Assembly: GCA_900549235.1 (NCBI GenBank)
Contig: URNT01000025.1
Location: forward strand, 1 to 51,119
Length of the DNA: 51,119 nucleotides
DNA from: an uncultured Clostridium sp.
Lineage (GTDB): Bacteria; Bacillota; Clostridia; Lachnospirales; Lachnospiraceae
Direction: 5' to 3'
Below are positions 43,110-50,505 of the stretch, piece after piece. The translations under genes were made by a program, and so were the position numbers. The number at the start of each line of letters is the position of its first letter. The first letter of the stretch is position 1. The notes under the pieces were generated by a model, which saw only the letters and a program-made list of their open reading frames with translations, did not search any database and had not been told where the DNA came from.

Positions 43110-43229
43110 TTATTCCGCAGCATCTTCTGCAGCTTCGATTGCTGCTCTTACATCGTCCCTGAATTTCTCCGGAATACTGTCGATTATTCTTTTTCCAGCC
43201 TTTACTAATTTAATATACAGTTCCAACAT
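43110..43229 (-). CDS. CD1375/XkdX-like small phage protein
   Basis: This 39-aa protein, MLELYIKLVKAGKRIIDSIP then EKFRDDVRAAIEAAEDAAE, fits the CD1375-type pattern (short, Y..LIK.G....VP...R..V). Such proteins sit between tail-fibre and holin genes in many Clostridia phages, as here. GGAGG lies 8 nt upstream of the ATG. The function is unknown. Confidence 0.75.
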   Translation of the reverse strand: MLELYIKLVKAGKRIIDSIPEKFRDDVRAAIEAAEDAAE

Positions 43230-43230
43230 C

Positions 43231-43581
43231 TTAATTACCTCCCGTCTTTGCTTCATACAGTTCCGCTACTGCGTTCATAATAATGAGCTGATTTTCTTCT
43301 GTTGCGAGCAGTTTTTCATAGAGTTCTGCCTGTGCTCCCATGCTGATCAGAATGTTCTCGTTTACTTTTTCAGTGTTCTCTTCCTGCTGGATCAGATTAT
43401 AATACTCTTCTTCACTCAGGAAACGATACTCGCATGTATAGCCCACTTCTTTCTCTTCGCTGCCATCCATACTGTCTCGTTCGATACGATTGATATTTCT
43501 TCTCTGGATGTAAGTATTGGCATTTACCATTTCCAACGTTTCAGGCAGTGAGGAGCAATTCTCTGTTTTCCATCCTTGCAT
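43231..43581 (-). CDS. XkdW-like phage protein
   Basis: In this 116-aa protein the first half is polar (NTYIQRRNINRIERDSMDGS, YTCEYRFLSEEEYYNLIQQE). The second half is a helix with an ILISMGAQAELYEKL / IIMNAVAELYEAKTGG duplication. Position between the tail genes and the CD1375-like gene matches XkdW-type proteins. It overlaps the reverse transcriptase 3' end by 41 nt and has its own AAGGAGG site. Confidence 0.75.
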   Translation of the reverse strand: MQGWKTENCSSLPETLEMVNANTYIQRRNINRIERDSMDGSEEKEVGYTCEYRFLSEEEYYNLIQQEENTEKVNENILISMGAQAELYEKLLATEENQLIIMNAVAELYEAKTGGN

Positions 43582-44779
43582 TTTTATTTGCCTCCTTGTC
43601 CATTTTAGATATGATGCGTTTGACCGCCCTCACGCTTATAAGTGGCTTAATATACATCAGATACCACTCATAGGTGTCAGAGTGTGTTATCCAGCCCATC
43701 AGGGAAATAAAACCCTTGCAGAGCCTTAATGGATATTTCTTCTTTTCCATCTTCTTTTTATTGAGTTTCCTTGCTATCCTCGCAATATGTATCAGCGTAT
43801 GCTTTCTTATGATTACCCGATTTCGATAGAACAGCCAGCCCATTGCCGATACTTCCCTGCCGGTTCTCCTGCCATTCTTTTTAATGTACTCAAACCGGAA
43901 CACCTGCCAGTCACCTTTCATTTTCAGCCTGATTTTTCCAAGCCACTGCTTAATGAATATAATCGCCATGTGCAGCTTCTTTTTATTATCATCTGCCATC
44001 GTGAAATTATCCATATACCGGATAAAGTGTGCTATTTTCAGCTTGCACTTTATCAGAAAATCCAGCCCCTGCAGGAGAAAGTTTGCCAGCCACTGTGACA
44101 AATAAAAGCCCAGTGGCAGCTTATCTGGAAACCATGTCAGGCACACATCTATCAGATACATAAATAAAGCATCTTTGATACGTTTTAACAGTTTTGGTCG
44201 GATAAACTTATACTTTGCATGGTCATAAAAATGTCGGATATCGCACTGTGCAAAATTCCGGATACCTTTCCCAGACTGAATCCATCTTTTCATCGCTTTC
44301 ATTCCCCGATGTGATCCACGCTTGGGAAAAGACGAATAGCTGTGATGGTAACTGCTCCCTTGAATAATCGGCTCCAGAATTAGCACAATAACGTGCTGTA
44401 TCCACAATTCAACCATTGTCGGTACATATATGACCCTTGTTTTCCCAGCTTCTTTTATAATAACCGGGTTATGCTTTGGTGGTTTAAATTCCAGTTCCGG
44501 ATTTTCCACCTTCCATCCGGCTGGCTTCGTATTCTGGATAATTTTCTGTATTTTCTCAACCCATCCATCTAAATCTTCCTCCACCATTTGAATATCTTTT
44601 CTGTCACTTTTTCCACGCTTCATCCGCTTAAATGCCCGAAGGATAACACCCTTTTGGCAAGCCAGCGTGTATAAATATCTGTAACTTTTCTTTTTCTTCC
44701 AAGGAATGCCGGTCTCTTTTTCAATGTCATATTTGAACTTATGCATTTTATCTTCTATCTCCTCGCCGCTTTCGAACAT
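43541..44779 (-). CDS. Diversity-generating retroelement reverse transcriptase
   Basis: This 412-aa protein shows reverse transcriptase motifs in order: TRVIYVPTMVELWIQHVIVL, SSYHHSYSSFPKRGSHRGMK, the catalytic Asp of FAQCDIRHFYDHAKYKFI, LPLGFYLSQWLANFLLQGLD (the SQ form seen in DGR enzymes) and RYMDNFTMADDNKKKL. The active-site box reads YMDN (Asp257, Asn258) where DGR enzymes normally have YMDD. A basic C-terminal part (KLNKKKMEKKKY) follows. A later ATG at 44746 has the better spaced GAGGAG site and may be the true start. It copies the template repeat to cDNA for mutagenic homing. Confidence 0.93.
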   Translation of the reverse strand: MFESGEEIEDKMHKFKYDIEKETGIPWKKKKSYRYLYTLACQKGVILRAFKRMKRGKSDRKDIQMVEEDLDGWVEKIQKIIQNTKPAGWKVENPELEFKPPKHNPVIIKEAGKTRVIYVPTMVELWIQHVIVLILEPIIQGSSYHHSYSSFPKRGSHRGMKAMKRWIQSGKGIRNFAQCDIRHFYDHAKYKFIRPKLLKRIKDALFMYLIDVCLTWFPDKLPLGFYLSQWLANFLLQGLDFLIKCKLKIAHFIRYMDNFTMADDNKKKLHMAIIFIKQWLGKIRLKMKGDWQVFRFEYIKKNGRRTGREVSAMGWLFYRNRVIIRKHTLIHIARIARKLNKKKMEKKKYPLRLCKGFISLMGWITHSDTYEWYLMYIKPLISVRAVKRIISKMDKEANKNARMENRELLLTA

Positions 44780-44918
44780 TACTTACTACTTGCAGCTCCT
44801 GACCGGAATAATTTCCACTCACCAAAACCTGTAAAGGCGGATATAGCAGTATTTCAACTGTCTGCGGTGTATATGACTATCGGTAACATTTTGGACTTAT
44901 AGTTTCTTGATAGAATCA

Positions 44919-45028
44919 GGACGCCCCGTAGTTCCACCAGGCGTTAGCAGCGACATTGTTCAGTGTGCGAGCCCAGAGCCCGTCATTAGCACCGTTGTTG
45001 CAATTGCCGAACCGCAGCGAAACCGCCG
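44919..45028 (-). repeat. DGR template repeat (TR)
   Basis: This 110-bp segment matches the variable repeat at 45158-45267 in 102 of 110 positions, with a constant offset of 239 bp. Read on the coding (minus) strand it carries AAC/AAT codons at mutated sites and 20 adenines in all. It differs from the variable repeat at 44929, 44933, 44939, 44945, 44956, 44957, 44995 and 44996; 7 of these 8 are adenine in the template. It lies between the target gene and the reverse transcriptase and ends 139 nt before the latter. The region encodes no protein of its own. Confidence 0.96.
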
Positions 45029-45093
45029 GAGAGGGAGTTCCGATAGCCCCTCAAGATCTTTAAAAAATCATTCCTATATTTTATACAAAGCAG

Positions 45094-45111
45094 TTGGGGG
45101 AAGACCCCCAA
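45094..45111. other. GC-rich hairpin between target gene and template repeat
   Basis: TTGGGGG, a 4-nt loop and CCCCCAA form a perfect 7-bp stem just after the target gene. It could end target transcripts or form part of the 5' structure of the template RNA. Confidence 0.55.
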
Positions 45112-45120
45112 ACCCCCTAT

Positions 45121-45138
45121 CTGCAGCTTACGCTGCAG
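45121..45138. other. Hairpin at the 3' flank of the variable repeat, stop codon in its loop
   Basis: On the coding strand CTGCAGC-GTAA-GCTGCAG forms a perfect 7-bp stem with a 4-nt loop, 19 nt beyond the variable repeat. The target gene's TAA stop lies inside the loop. Hairpin or cruciform structures with short loops just downstream of VR promote mutagenic retrohoming in other DGRs, so this is a likely cis-acting target site. Confidence 0.75.
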
Positions 45139-46423
45139 CAGGTGCTGGAAGAAGTTTGGACGCCCCGAAGTCCCACCCGGCGTAAGCAGCGACACCGTTC
45201 AGTGTGCGAGCCCAGAGCCCGTCATTAGCACCGCCGTTGCAATTGCCGAACCGCAGCGAAACCGCCGTTATTTCTGCGTTCACCCAAGTGTGATCACAGT
45301 ATCCAGTAGCAGAACTGCATGCGATTTCATCATTTGGCACTGCACCAAAATCCTTTACCACCTGAGTTGTTGCATAATATCCGTTTTTTGCCAAATTCAC
45401 TCCAGTATCCAGATATTTAGCCCCGGTTAAGTCATAGGTATAATCCGGGGACACCTTTATTCTTCCGTTAATCAGGAGCATATACGGATCTCTCTGCCAC
45501 AGCATATAACTCCCCATAACGCAGCTATGGAAAATCTTATTGAAGGACTTATTATCATTAGAACCATAAAACTGTCCTCCGCCAATGACTGTATTGATTT
45601 TCGTTCCGTAATGTTGTGCTTTATCTTCAACGTAGGTAGAACACATGCCTGATCCAAAAGCAGTCTGAGAGTCGGTGCTCTTACTCAGCAGAATACAGAT
45701 GTCTGCCAATGTATTCGTTAATGCACCGCCAAAGAAAAGAGCTTTGCCGGATGCTGCCTGAATTGCTGTATACTGCTCGGCAGTTCCGATTGCTTTTCCG
45801 TTTGCATTATCTGCAGCAGAACCGGAGGCTGTTAAGCAGCTCCACTGCCCTGCAATACTTCTCATCTTTCCATTGGAATCAATGGAGCCATAGAACATCG
45901 GGATCAGCATATAATCTCTTTCTTTTCCAAGTACATTAAATCCTACCGCATGGAAATCATCATCCACTTTTCTTTCACAGAAATATACATAGCGGTCATT
46001 TCCAACCTTATATTCCTTCTTGTAGATTTTCTTGACGATTGCCATCGCATCACCGGCATAATCAATATTAGCCGCATCAGAGTTCGTTCCATCCGCTTTC
46101 TTCGTATAATCGTCCGGATCTAAGAAGTAATCAATACCTCCATCCCAATTACACATAACCGGTACATTGGCTTTCAGCCAGTCCCAGTCAGCCCATGAGC
46201 CATAATTCATGGCGTGCGTGCTCATGTTCATGCTCATAGGTGTAAAGTCCTTGTTCGCACCAAGGTACTCCACTCTTGTGGACGGATTCAGGTCGGAAGC
46301 TTCATGGATAACCATTCCATAAATCGGTGCATCATCCGGTACCAGATTTCTCACCAGCTTTTCCACCTGCTCCTGCACTTCAAGCAGTGTTTCCTGCTCT
46401 GCAATAAAAACCTTTTTCGACAT
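45128..46423 (-). CDS. DGR target: phage receptor-binding/tail-fibre protein with C-type-lectin-like variable end
   Basis: In this 431-aa protein the N-terminus is helical (LLEVQEQVEKLVRNLVPDDA), and the middle has phage tail-fibre-like stretches (WADWDWLKANVPVMCNWDGG, MLIPMFYGSIDSNGKMRSIA). The C-terminus from about residue 380 (SLRFGNCNGGANDGLWARTL, NGVAAYAGWDFGASK) is a C-type-lectin/sulfatase-modifying-like fold typical of DGR variable proteins. The variable repeat covers residues 386-422, with template-different residues 397, 410, 414, 416, 418 and 419. It probably sets host receptor choice. GAGGTAGAAA precedes the ATG. Confidence 0.92.
   Translation of the reverse strand: MSKKVFIAEQETLLEVQEQVEKLVRNLVPDDAPIYGMVIHEASDLNPSTRVEYLGANKDFTPMSMNMSTHAMNYGSWADWDWLKANVPVMCNWDGGIDYFLDPDDYTKKADGTNSDAANIDYAGDAMAIVKKIYKKEYKVGNDRYVYFCERKVDDDFHAVGFNVLGKERDYMLIPMFYGSIDSNGKMRSIAGQWSCLTASGSAADNANGKAIGTAEQYTAIQAASGKALFFGGALTNTLADICILLSKSTDSQTAFGSGMCSTYVEDKAQHYGTKINTVIGGGQFYGSNDNKSFNKIFHSCVMGSYMLWQRDPYMLLINGRIKVSPDYTYDLTGAKYLDTGVNLAKNGYYATTQVVKDFGAVPNDEIACSSATGYCDHTWVNAEITAVSLRFGNCNGGANDGLWARTLNGVAAYAGWDFGASKLLPAPAAA
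45158..45267 (-). repeat. DGR variable repeat (VR)
   Basis: This is the 3' end of the target gene, matching the template repeat over 110 bp. Substitutions from template to VR on the coding strand are A to G (five), A to T (two) and T to G (one). They give Asn to Gly twice, Asn to Tyr, Trp to Gly, Asn to Asp and Tyr to Phe. The distal 10 bp (CGGGGCGTCC on the coding strand) are invariant and resemble an initiation-of-mutagenic-homing sequence. Confidence 0.96.
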
Positions 46424-46475
46424 TTTCTACCTCGTTTCCAGCATAATATAACACTTTACGTTTTATATTTGCTTA

Positions 46476-46510
46476 TTTTGTTAGATTATAACGTAATACG
46501 TTATTTTTAC
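46476..46510 (-). promoter_or_regulatory. Palindromic promoter/operator ahead of the DGR operon
   Basis: This 35-bp element contains the perfect 8-1-8 palindrome ATAACGTA-A-TACGTTAT (46488-46504). It overlaps a consensus -10 TATAAT on the minus strand (46485-46490), 62 nt from the target gene ATG. It is 31/35 identical to the element before the Cro/CI regulator at 39973-40007. No good -35 is visible, so activation or weak basal expression is possible. Confidence 0.72.
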
Positions 46511-46734
46511 AGTTCCTCATAATATAAATGACCGTTTTCCATGCCTAATCGCATCTTCCCACCGTTCACGTCATCCTCAAAGATCTTCGCATCCCTGCGG
46601 TTGGCTTTTCCGTTGTTGAGAAGCTGGGCATATCGCTCATTAAAGTAATCTGCATGTGCCGGTGTGGTAGGCTCCAGAACCTCCATCTGTTCGTTGTAAA
46701 CCGGCTCATCCTGAATCGTTAAATTCTTCGCCAT
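46507..46734 (-). CDS. Small phage tail-region protein
   Basis: This 75-aa polar protein, AKNLTIQDEPVYNEQMEVLE to GKMRLGMENGHLYYEEL, lies between the tail-fibre N-terminal protein and the DGR target. Its stop overlaps the operator-like element. No family is recognised; the position suggests a fibre adaptor or chaperone. Confidence 0.65.
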   Translation of the reverse strand: MAKNLTIQDEPVYNEQMEVLEPTTPAHADYFNERYAQLLNNGKANRRDAKIFEDDVNGGKMRLGMENGHLYYEEL

Positions 46735-46745
46735 GTCCTGCCTCC

Positions 46746-47141
46746 CTAAAATGTATCGTTGATATAGAAAGTCATGCTGATATCCGCATCCTTTCCTTTT
46801 GCGGTAAAACGCTTGATGGTAACGATATCCCCATCCGCATCATAGAGTCCGATTTCGCTAATCGCAGCACCCGGAAGCTCACTCTCCTTTAGCTCACATT
46901 CATACTTGCACTTCGTATCGCTCAACATGGTGTAAGTATCGTATTTCTTTCTGAGCAATTCGTTCTTCAGTTCTGATTCTGCCTCCAGCGGTGCGATAAC
47001 ATTTCCATCCGCATCCACACCACCATCACCAAATACAAAGCCCACAATCTTAGGCAGCTGGATTTCTCCAGCTCTGGCTCTCAGCATCTTTTTCCTTCCT
47101 GCAATTGTAATAATCTGATTCTGTGTAAGGTTCTCTGCCAT
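46746..47141 (-). CDS. Phage tail-fibre/collar N-terminal protein
   Basis: This 131-aa protein with ITIAGRKKMLRARAGEIQLP, KIVGFVFGDGG and ISEIGLYDADGDIVTIKRFT resembles the N-terminal baseplate-attachment domain of tail-fibre proteins (DUF3751-like). Here it stands alone without a distal fibre, which the DGR target gene two frames on may supply. It lies 1 nt from the upstream baseplate gene. Confidence 0.78.
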   Translation of the reverse strand: MAENLTQNQIITIAGRKKMLRARAGEIQLPKIVGFVFGDGGVDADGNVIAPLEAESELKNELLRKKYDTYTMLSDTKCKYECELKESELPGAAISEIGLYDADGDIVTIKRFTAKGKDADISMTFYINDTF

Positions 47142-47142
47142 T

Positions 47143-48006
47143 TTACAATTCCTCCTCTCGCCTTATGGCATCTAATATCCTTGTTCCATTTAACTGATAG
47201 CTGCCATCCAGCAGCCACAAGTCTTTCTTTATAACAACACCTCCCGGTGTCATTTCCTCGATATTGGTATTCCCCAAGTCAATTGCCAGACCGTATGTAT
47301 CTGGTTTTCTTAACACATTCAGCTCATAGCTGCCATCCATCTGCCATGTTCCATTCAATCTCCTGACATTCCAGTAAGGCGAGTCAAAGCCGATAACCAC
47401 TCCGGCATCAGTAAACATCTCCTGCAGCTGTGATGTAGCAGATACACTCACATCCAGTTCTACGCTTTCCAAAACCTCGACGTCTCCCATATCGTAGCTG
47501 ATGCCCCATTCATCCGTTTTTCTTCCGACTCCCAGATTATAGGTGCCATCCAGCAACCATGTTCCATTTAACCTCCGGACATTCCAGTAAGGCGAATCAA
47601 AACCGATTGTCATTTCCGTTACCGAGAAGACCTCTCCGATACTTGCCGAGTAGTCCAGCAGCAGAATTATTTTATACATCAGATGAGCCGGTACCCATTT
47701 ATCCAAAAACTTTCGGACATCCGGCATATCGATATGCTGCAGCTCACTCACATCCAGAACAATCTCCGCAAGCAACTTCTCAGCATATCCGGTAACATCA
47801 ACACCGGCTCCGGTTCTCTCTGACAGTTTATTTTCCAGCCATTCTTCATTGATCAGCTCCTCGTGGAGTAAGGATGCTCTCTGGTACATCTCATCAATGA
47901 TCCGTTCTATTTCAGCCAGAATGATATCCTCGGCATTCAGGACATCATTCATCTGTCTCATATTGCGGACTCTTGCTGGAAGCATTTGGCTGTTATTCAG
48001 TGGCAT
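47143..48006 (-). CDS. XkdU/P2 gpI-like baseplate protein with internal repeats
   Basis: This 287-aa protein has an N-terminal half (NDVLNAEDIILAEIERIIDE, MPDVRKFLDKWVPAHL) that fits tail protein I/XkdU by position and pattern. The C-terminal half holds two copies of a unit of about 65 residues starting GFDSPYWNVRRLNGTW, with a partial third (WLLDGSYQLNGTRILDA). The duplication is also evident in the DNA. The unit may form a beta-solenoid or fibre-like extension. It overlaps the upstream gene by 14 nt. Confidence 0.8.
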   Translation of the reverse strand: MPLNNSQMLPARVRNMRQMNDVLNAEDIILAEIERIIDEMYQRASLLHEELINEEWLENKLSERTGAGVDVTGYAEKLLAEIVLDVSELQHIDMPDVRKFLDKWVPAHLMYKIILLLDYSASIGEVFSVTEMTIGFDSPYWNVRRLNGTWLLDGTYNLGVGRKTDEWGISYDMGDVEVLESVELDVSVSATSQLQEMFTDAGVVIGFDSPYWNVRRLNGTWQMDGSYELNVLRKPDTYGLAIDLGNTNIEEMTPGGVVIKKDLWLLDGSYQLNGTRILDAIRREEEL

Positions 48007-48700
48007 TGACCGTCAGCTCCTGCAGAGCAAAATACTTGTTGTATTCTGCAGTAATGGAGTCCTGAGCTCCGTTGACCTTCAGGATTCCCACTTCCTTTAC
48101 ACCATCCACTCCACTGATGATGTTACTGATTTTATAGTAGTTCAAAGACACTGTTCCGCTTTGGAAAGCGATCTGAGTGAAATACTCCTCGATCTTGCTC
48201 CTGATCTGCGTTTTCACGGTTTCTTCTGTGTAACCGGACATTTTCACAACGCTGCATAAAATAACAATCGGAATGCTCTCCGCAGCATCCACAACCGGAT
48301 CAGCTCCAACCGGACGCATACTGTTTATGTATTCCTGGACAAATGCAATCTGTTCTTCCGTTGGTGGCTTGGCATCCACTGTAAGAATCGCAATCGACAC
48401 AAGCCCGGTTCCATCCCTTGGTGTGTCCACCTTTGCATTTCCCACAATGACATTACCCTCTGCATCCGTGGCTTCCTTTGCCCATCTCACATAATGCCTC
48501 TCGTTTCCGCTGGTACCCATATCCTCCTCTTTGTCTGTCAGGGTATTCATCAGAGGAACAATCCTCATGGCATCAAGCCGGGCAAGCTCCTCAGCCACCG
48601 CCTGAAGATTATCCATTGAGAAGCTGCCTTCCATCTTGGTATCCTCATTTTTCAACGCAGCCTTCATCCTTGCCAGTATTCCTTCAGCACTAAAATCCAT
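47993..48700 (-). CDS. xkdT: Baseplate J/gp47-like protein (XkdT)
   Basis: In this 235-aa protein VDTPRDGTGLVSIAILTVDA, TEEQIAFVQEYINSMRPVGA and GVDGVKEVGIL are baseplate J-family landmarks (VNT.D.. and the SI.... G core). It is shorter than PBSX XkdT (about 350 aa), mainly at the N-terminus, and ends in a helix-sheet LQELTVNATE. It forms the wedge of the contractile baseplate. Confidence 0.85.
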   Translation of the reverse strand: MDFSAEGILARMKAALKNEDTKMEGSFSMDNLQAVAEELARLDAMRIVPLMNTLTDKEEDMGTSGNERHYVRWAKEATDAEGNVIVGNAKVDTPRDGTGLVSIAILTVDAKPPTEEQIAFVQEYINSMRPVGADPVVDAAESIPIVILCSVVKMSGYTEETVKTQIRSKIEEYFTQIAFQSGTVSLNYYKISNIISGVDGVKEVGILKVNGAQDSITAEYNKYFALQELTVNATE

Positions 48701-49149
48701 TACACTCTCACCTCCCTCACCGGAACCAGAATTGTGTTTGAACCATAAATGCTGGTGCAGTCAAAACTCACCGTCATCCCGGTAGAAGTATTTTCAAAAA
48801 TAAAATTATCCAAACGCTTTATATATGGATTGACCATAAGAGCTTCAATGATAAAGCGTTCAATTTCCAGTTTGACAATCTCCACGTTCATGGAGTGTCC
48901 GATTACCTGATCCTGAATTTCTGAGCCAAATGCAAAGGAATATGCGGTATAATGACATCGCTCCGTGAACAGGGCTTTAAATATCCAGATGCGGAGTGCT
49001 TCATTTCCCTCCACCATGTAGGTGCGTCCTCCCTCATCCAGAAGCAGCTCGTTCTTTTCGAAGTCATAAGCATATTCCTTCAACATTGGCAGTTCGTCAT
49101 TCGTCTCAGTGCTTGTGCTTGTTGAATCAATAAAAGGAAAAATACTCAT
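48700..49149 (-). CDS. xkdS: DUF2634 baseplate protein (XkdS)
   Basis: This 149-aa protein has the DUF2634 layout: ELPMLKEYAYDFEKNELLLD, EGNEALRIWIFKALFTERC, YSFAFGSEIQDQVIG and FENTSTGMTVSFDCTSIYG near the end. XkdS is a gp25-like baseplate component of PBSX-type contractile tails. Start and stop overlap the flanking genes by 1-4 nt, a tight module. Confidence 0.88.
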   Translation of the reverse strand: MSIFPFIDSTSTSTETNDELPMLKEYAYDFEKNELLLDEGGRTYMVEGNEALRIWIFKALFTERCHYTAYSFAFGSEIQDQVIGHSMNVEIVKLEIERFIIEALMVNPYIKRLDNFIFENTSTGMTVSFDCTSIYGSNTILVPVREVRV

Positions 49150-49511
49150 GCCTTAACCGCCTTTCCTGCTATATAAAAAGAGGATCCGGTTATATGCACC
49201 ACAACCGTGTCCCCTTTCTTAAGCACATACTTCTCGTGAAACTCTTTCAGGAACTCATAAGCCTCCTGCGGTTCAAAAGGTGTAATAAATGGCTTTTTGA
49301 TGTCCTCGCCACTATCCGAAGCATTCAGCATCAGTGCCGGATTGATGTAAAGGTTCTTTGTGATAGTTGTATTGTGCATCTTGATTGTCAGTGGTTTTAC
49401 CGACAACACATCCGCCATATAGGTACCATCCACTCCATCAGCACTATTGGAACCACCAGTTCCCTTTCTGATTGCCTCGACCATTTCCACAATATTTCTG
49501 TTTGTCGACAC
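49146..49511 (-). CDS. xkdR: DUF2577 phage protein (XkdR)
   Basis: This 121-aa DUF2577 protein has TYMADVLSVKPLTIKMHNT, LYINPALMLN and LKKGDTVVVHITGSSFYIAG. It occupies the XkdR position between XkdQ and XkdS. The start is GTG with AGGAGGTGGAAAG upstream. It is a tail/baseplate component of unknown detail. Confidence 0.85.
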   Translation of the reverse strand: MSTNRNIVEMVEAIRKGTGGSNSADGVDGTYMADVLSVKPLTIKMHNTTITKNLYINPALMLNASDSGEDIKKPFITPFEPQEAYEFLKEFHEKYVLKKGDTVVVHITGSSFYIAGKAVKA

Positions 49512-49528
49512 CTTTCCACCTCCTGCCT

Positions 49529-50494
49529 TTATGTAGTCTCTTCAATCTCCCTTTCATCCATAAGGTTCTCAAAGGCAAGTGTCAGATCCATCTGAGCCTT
49601 ACCGCACGAAAAGGTATGTGTGTCACTTTCAATGTAAAACTGTCCATAAAGCCCGGTGTCAGTTTCCTGCACAATGATTGAGTATCCTGATACCGCACGG
49701 AAATCATTTGGAACTCCGGACACGGTTGCCGAGGACTCCACTGTTACCAGCATCTTCTTGGCTTGTGTTGTAGCATCCTCTCCATCATTCTGTTTCAGCA
49801 CTCTCTGCACCAAACCATACTTCTGGATCGAGGCTGCATCCTCCACCGTCTTTATGACATTGTTGTTTTTATCTGTTATTAAAACCCTATTAACGAGCTT
49901 TTGAAGGGTGCTTTTATAGGTTGCTTCAATCAGGTTGTAATCCCCGGTCATAACCGCCCCACAAAGCGTCCCCTTCTCCAAAACACTCACTTTGTTAATA
50001 TTGGTCATCAGCGGAATATACTTGCTGCCATTCTGCTTTGCTGCAGCTGTGTATGCCATCATAATGGCTTCATAGGCTTTCTTGCCAAAGCATGGCATAG
50101 AAGATATATTCACTCCCGTTGCAGCCATCGTTCCGCTTTCAATTCCGAGTTCTGTGCAGATCCCCGGAACAATCGTTTCCGGAGTTCCTTCAAATATTTT
50201 GTTGACATCTGAATTATTGATATAGAACATTAAATCGTATGCCAGATAAGTTTCCACCTTGGAACTGGCACTCTTGTCAATGTCAAAAATAATGCCTCCA
50301 AAGACATCCTTCCCACTGTCATCCTGCATGATGATTTCTGCACCCTCGTCAATGACAACCGTGGGAAAGTCTTTGTCCTTCTTATTCTTCGCAATTGTGA
50401 ATTGAATTGTACGTGCGACCTGCTTTGTGTCACCAGACCACTTGATCTGCTCGATCAGTTCGCTGATATCTTTTCCTACAGTCAGTAATTTCAT
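49529..50494 (-). CDS. xkdQ: XkdQ/YqbQ-like tail hub protein
   Basis: In this 321-aa protein MKLLTVGKDISELIEQIKWS, VVIDEGAEIIMQDDSGKDVF, YLAYDLMFYINNSDVNKIFE and SGYSIIVQETDTGLYGQFYI fit XkdQ/gpD-like hub proteins. Such proteins link the tail tube to the baseplate. It lies between the LysM protein and DUF2577, as in PBSX. Confidence 0.87.
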   Translation of the reverse strand: MKLLTVGKDISELIEQIKWSGDTKQVARTIQFTIAKNKKDKDFPTVVIDEGAEIIMQDDSGKDVFGGIIFDIDKSASSKVETYLAYDLMFYINNSDVNKIFEGTPETIVPGICTELGIESGTMAATGVNISSMPCFGKKAYEAIMMAYTAAAKQNGSKYIPLMTNINKVSVLEKGTLCGAVMTGDYNLIEATYKSTLQKLVNRVLITDKNNNVIKTVEDAASIQKYGLVQRVLKQNDGEDATTQAKKMLVTVESSATVSGVPNDFRAVSGYSIIVQETDTGLYGQFYIESDTHTFSCGKAQMDLTLAFENLMDEREIEETT

Positions 50495-50505
50495 CTCAAC
50501 ACCAC

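Noticed and set aside
43541..44779. Group II intron or retron reverse transcriptase
   Set aside because: No intron ribozyme ends, maturase domain or msr-msd structure; a clear TR/VR pair and the SQ-type motif place it with DGRs.
44919..45267. CRISPR-like direct repeats
   Set aside because: Two long copies only, one coding and one non-coding with adenine-biased differences; this is the DGR TR/VR pair.
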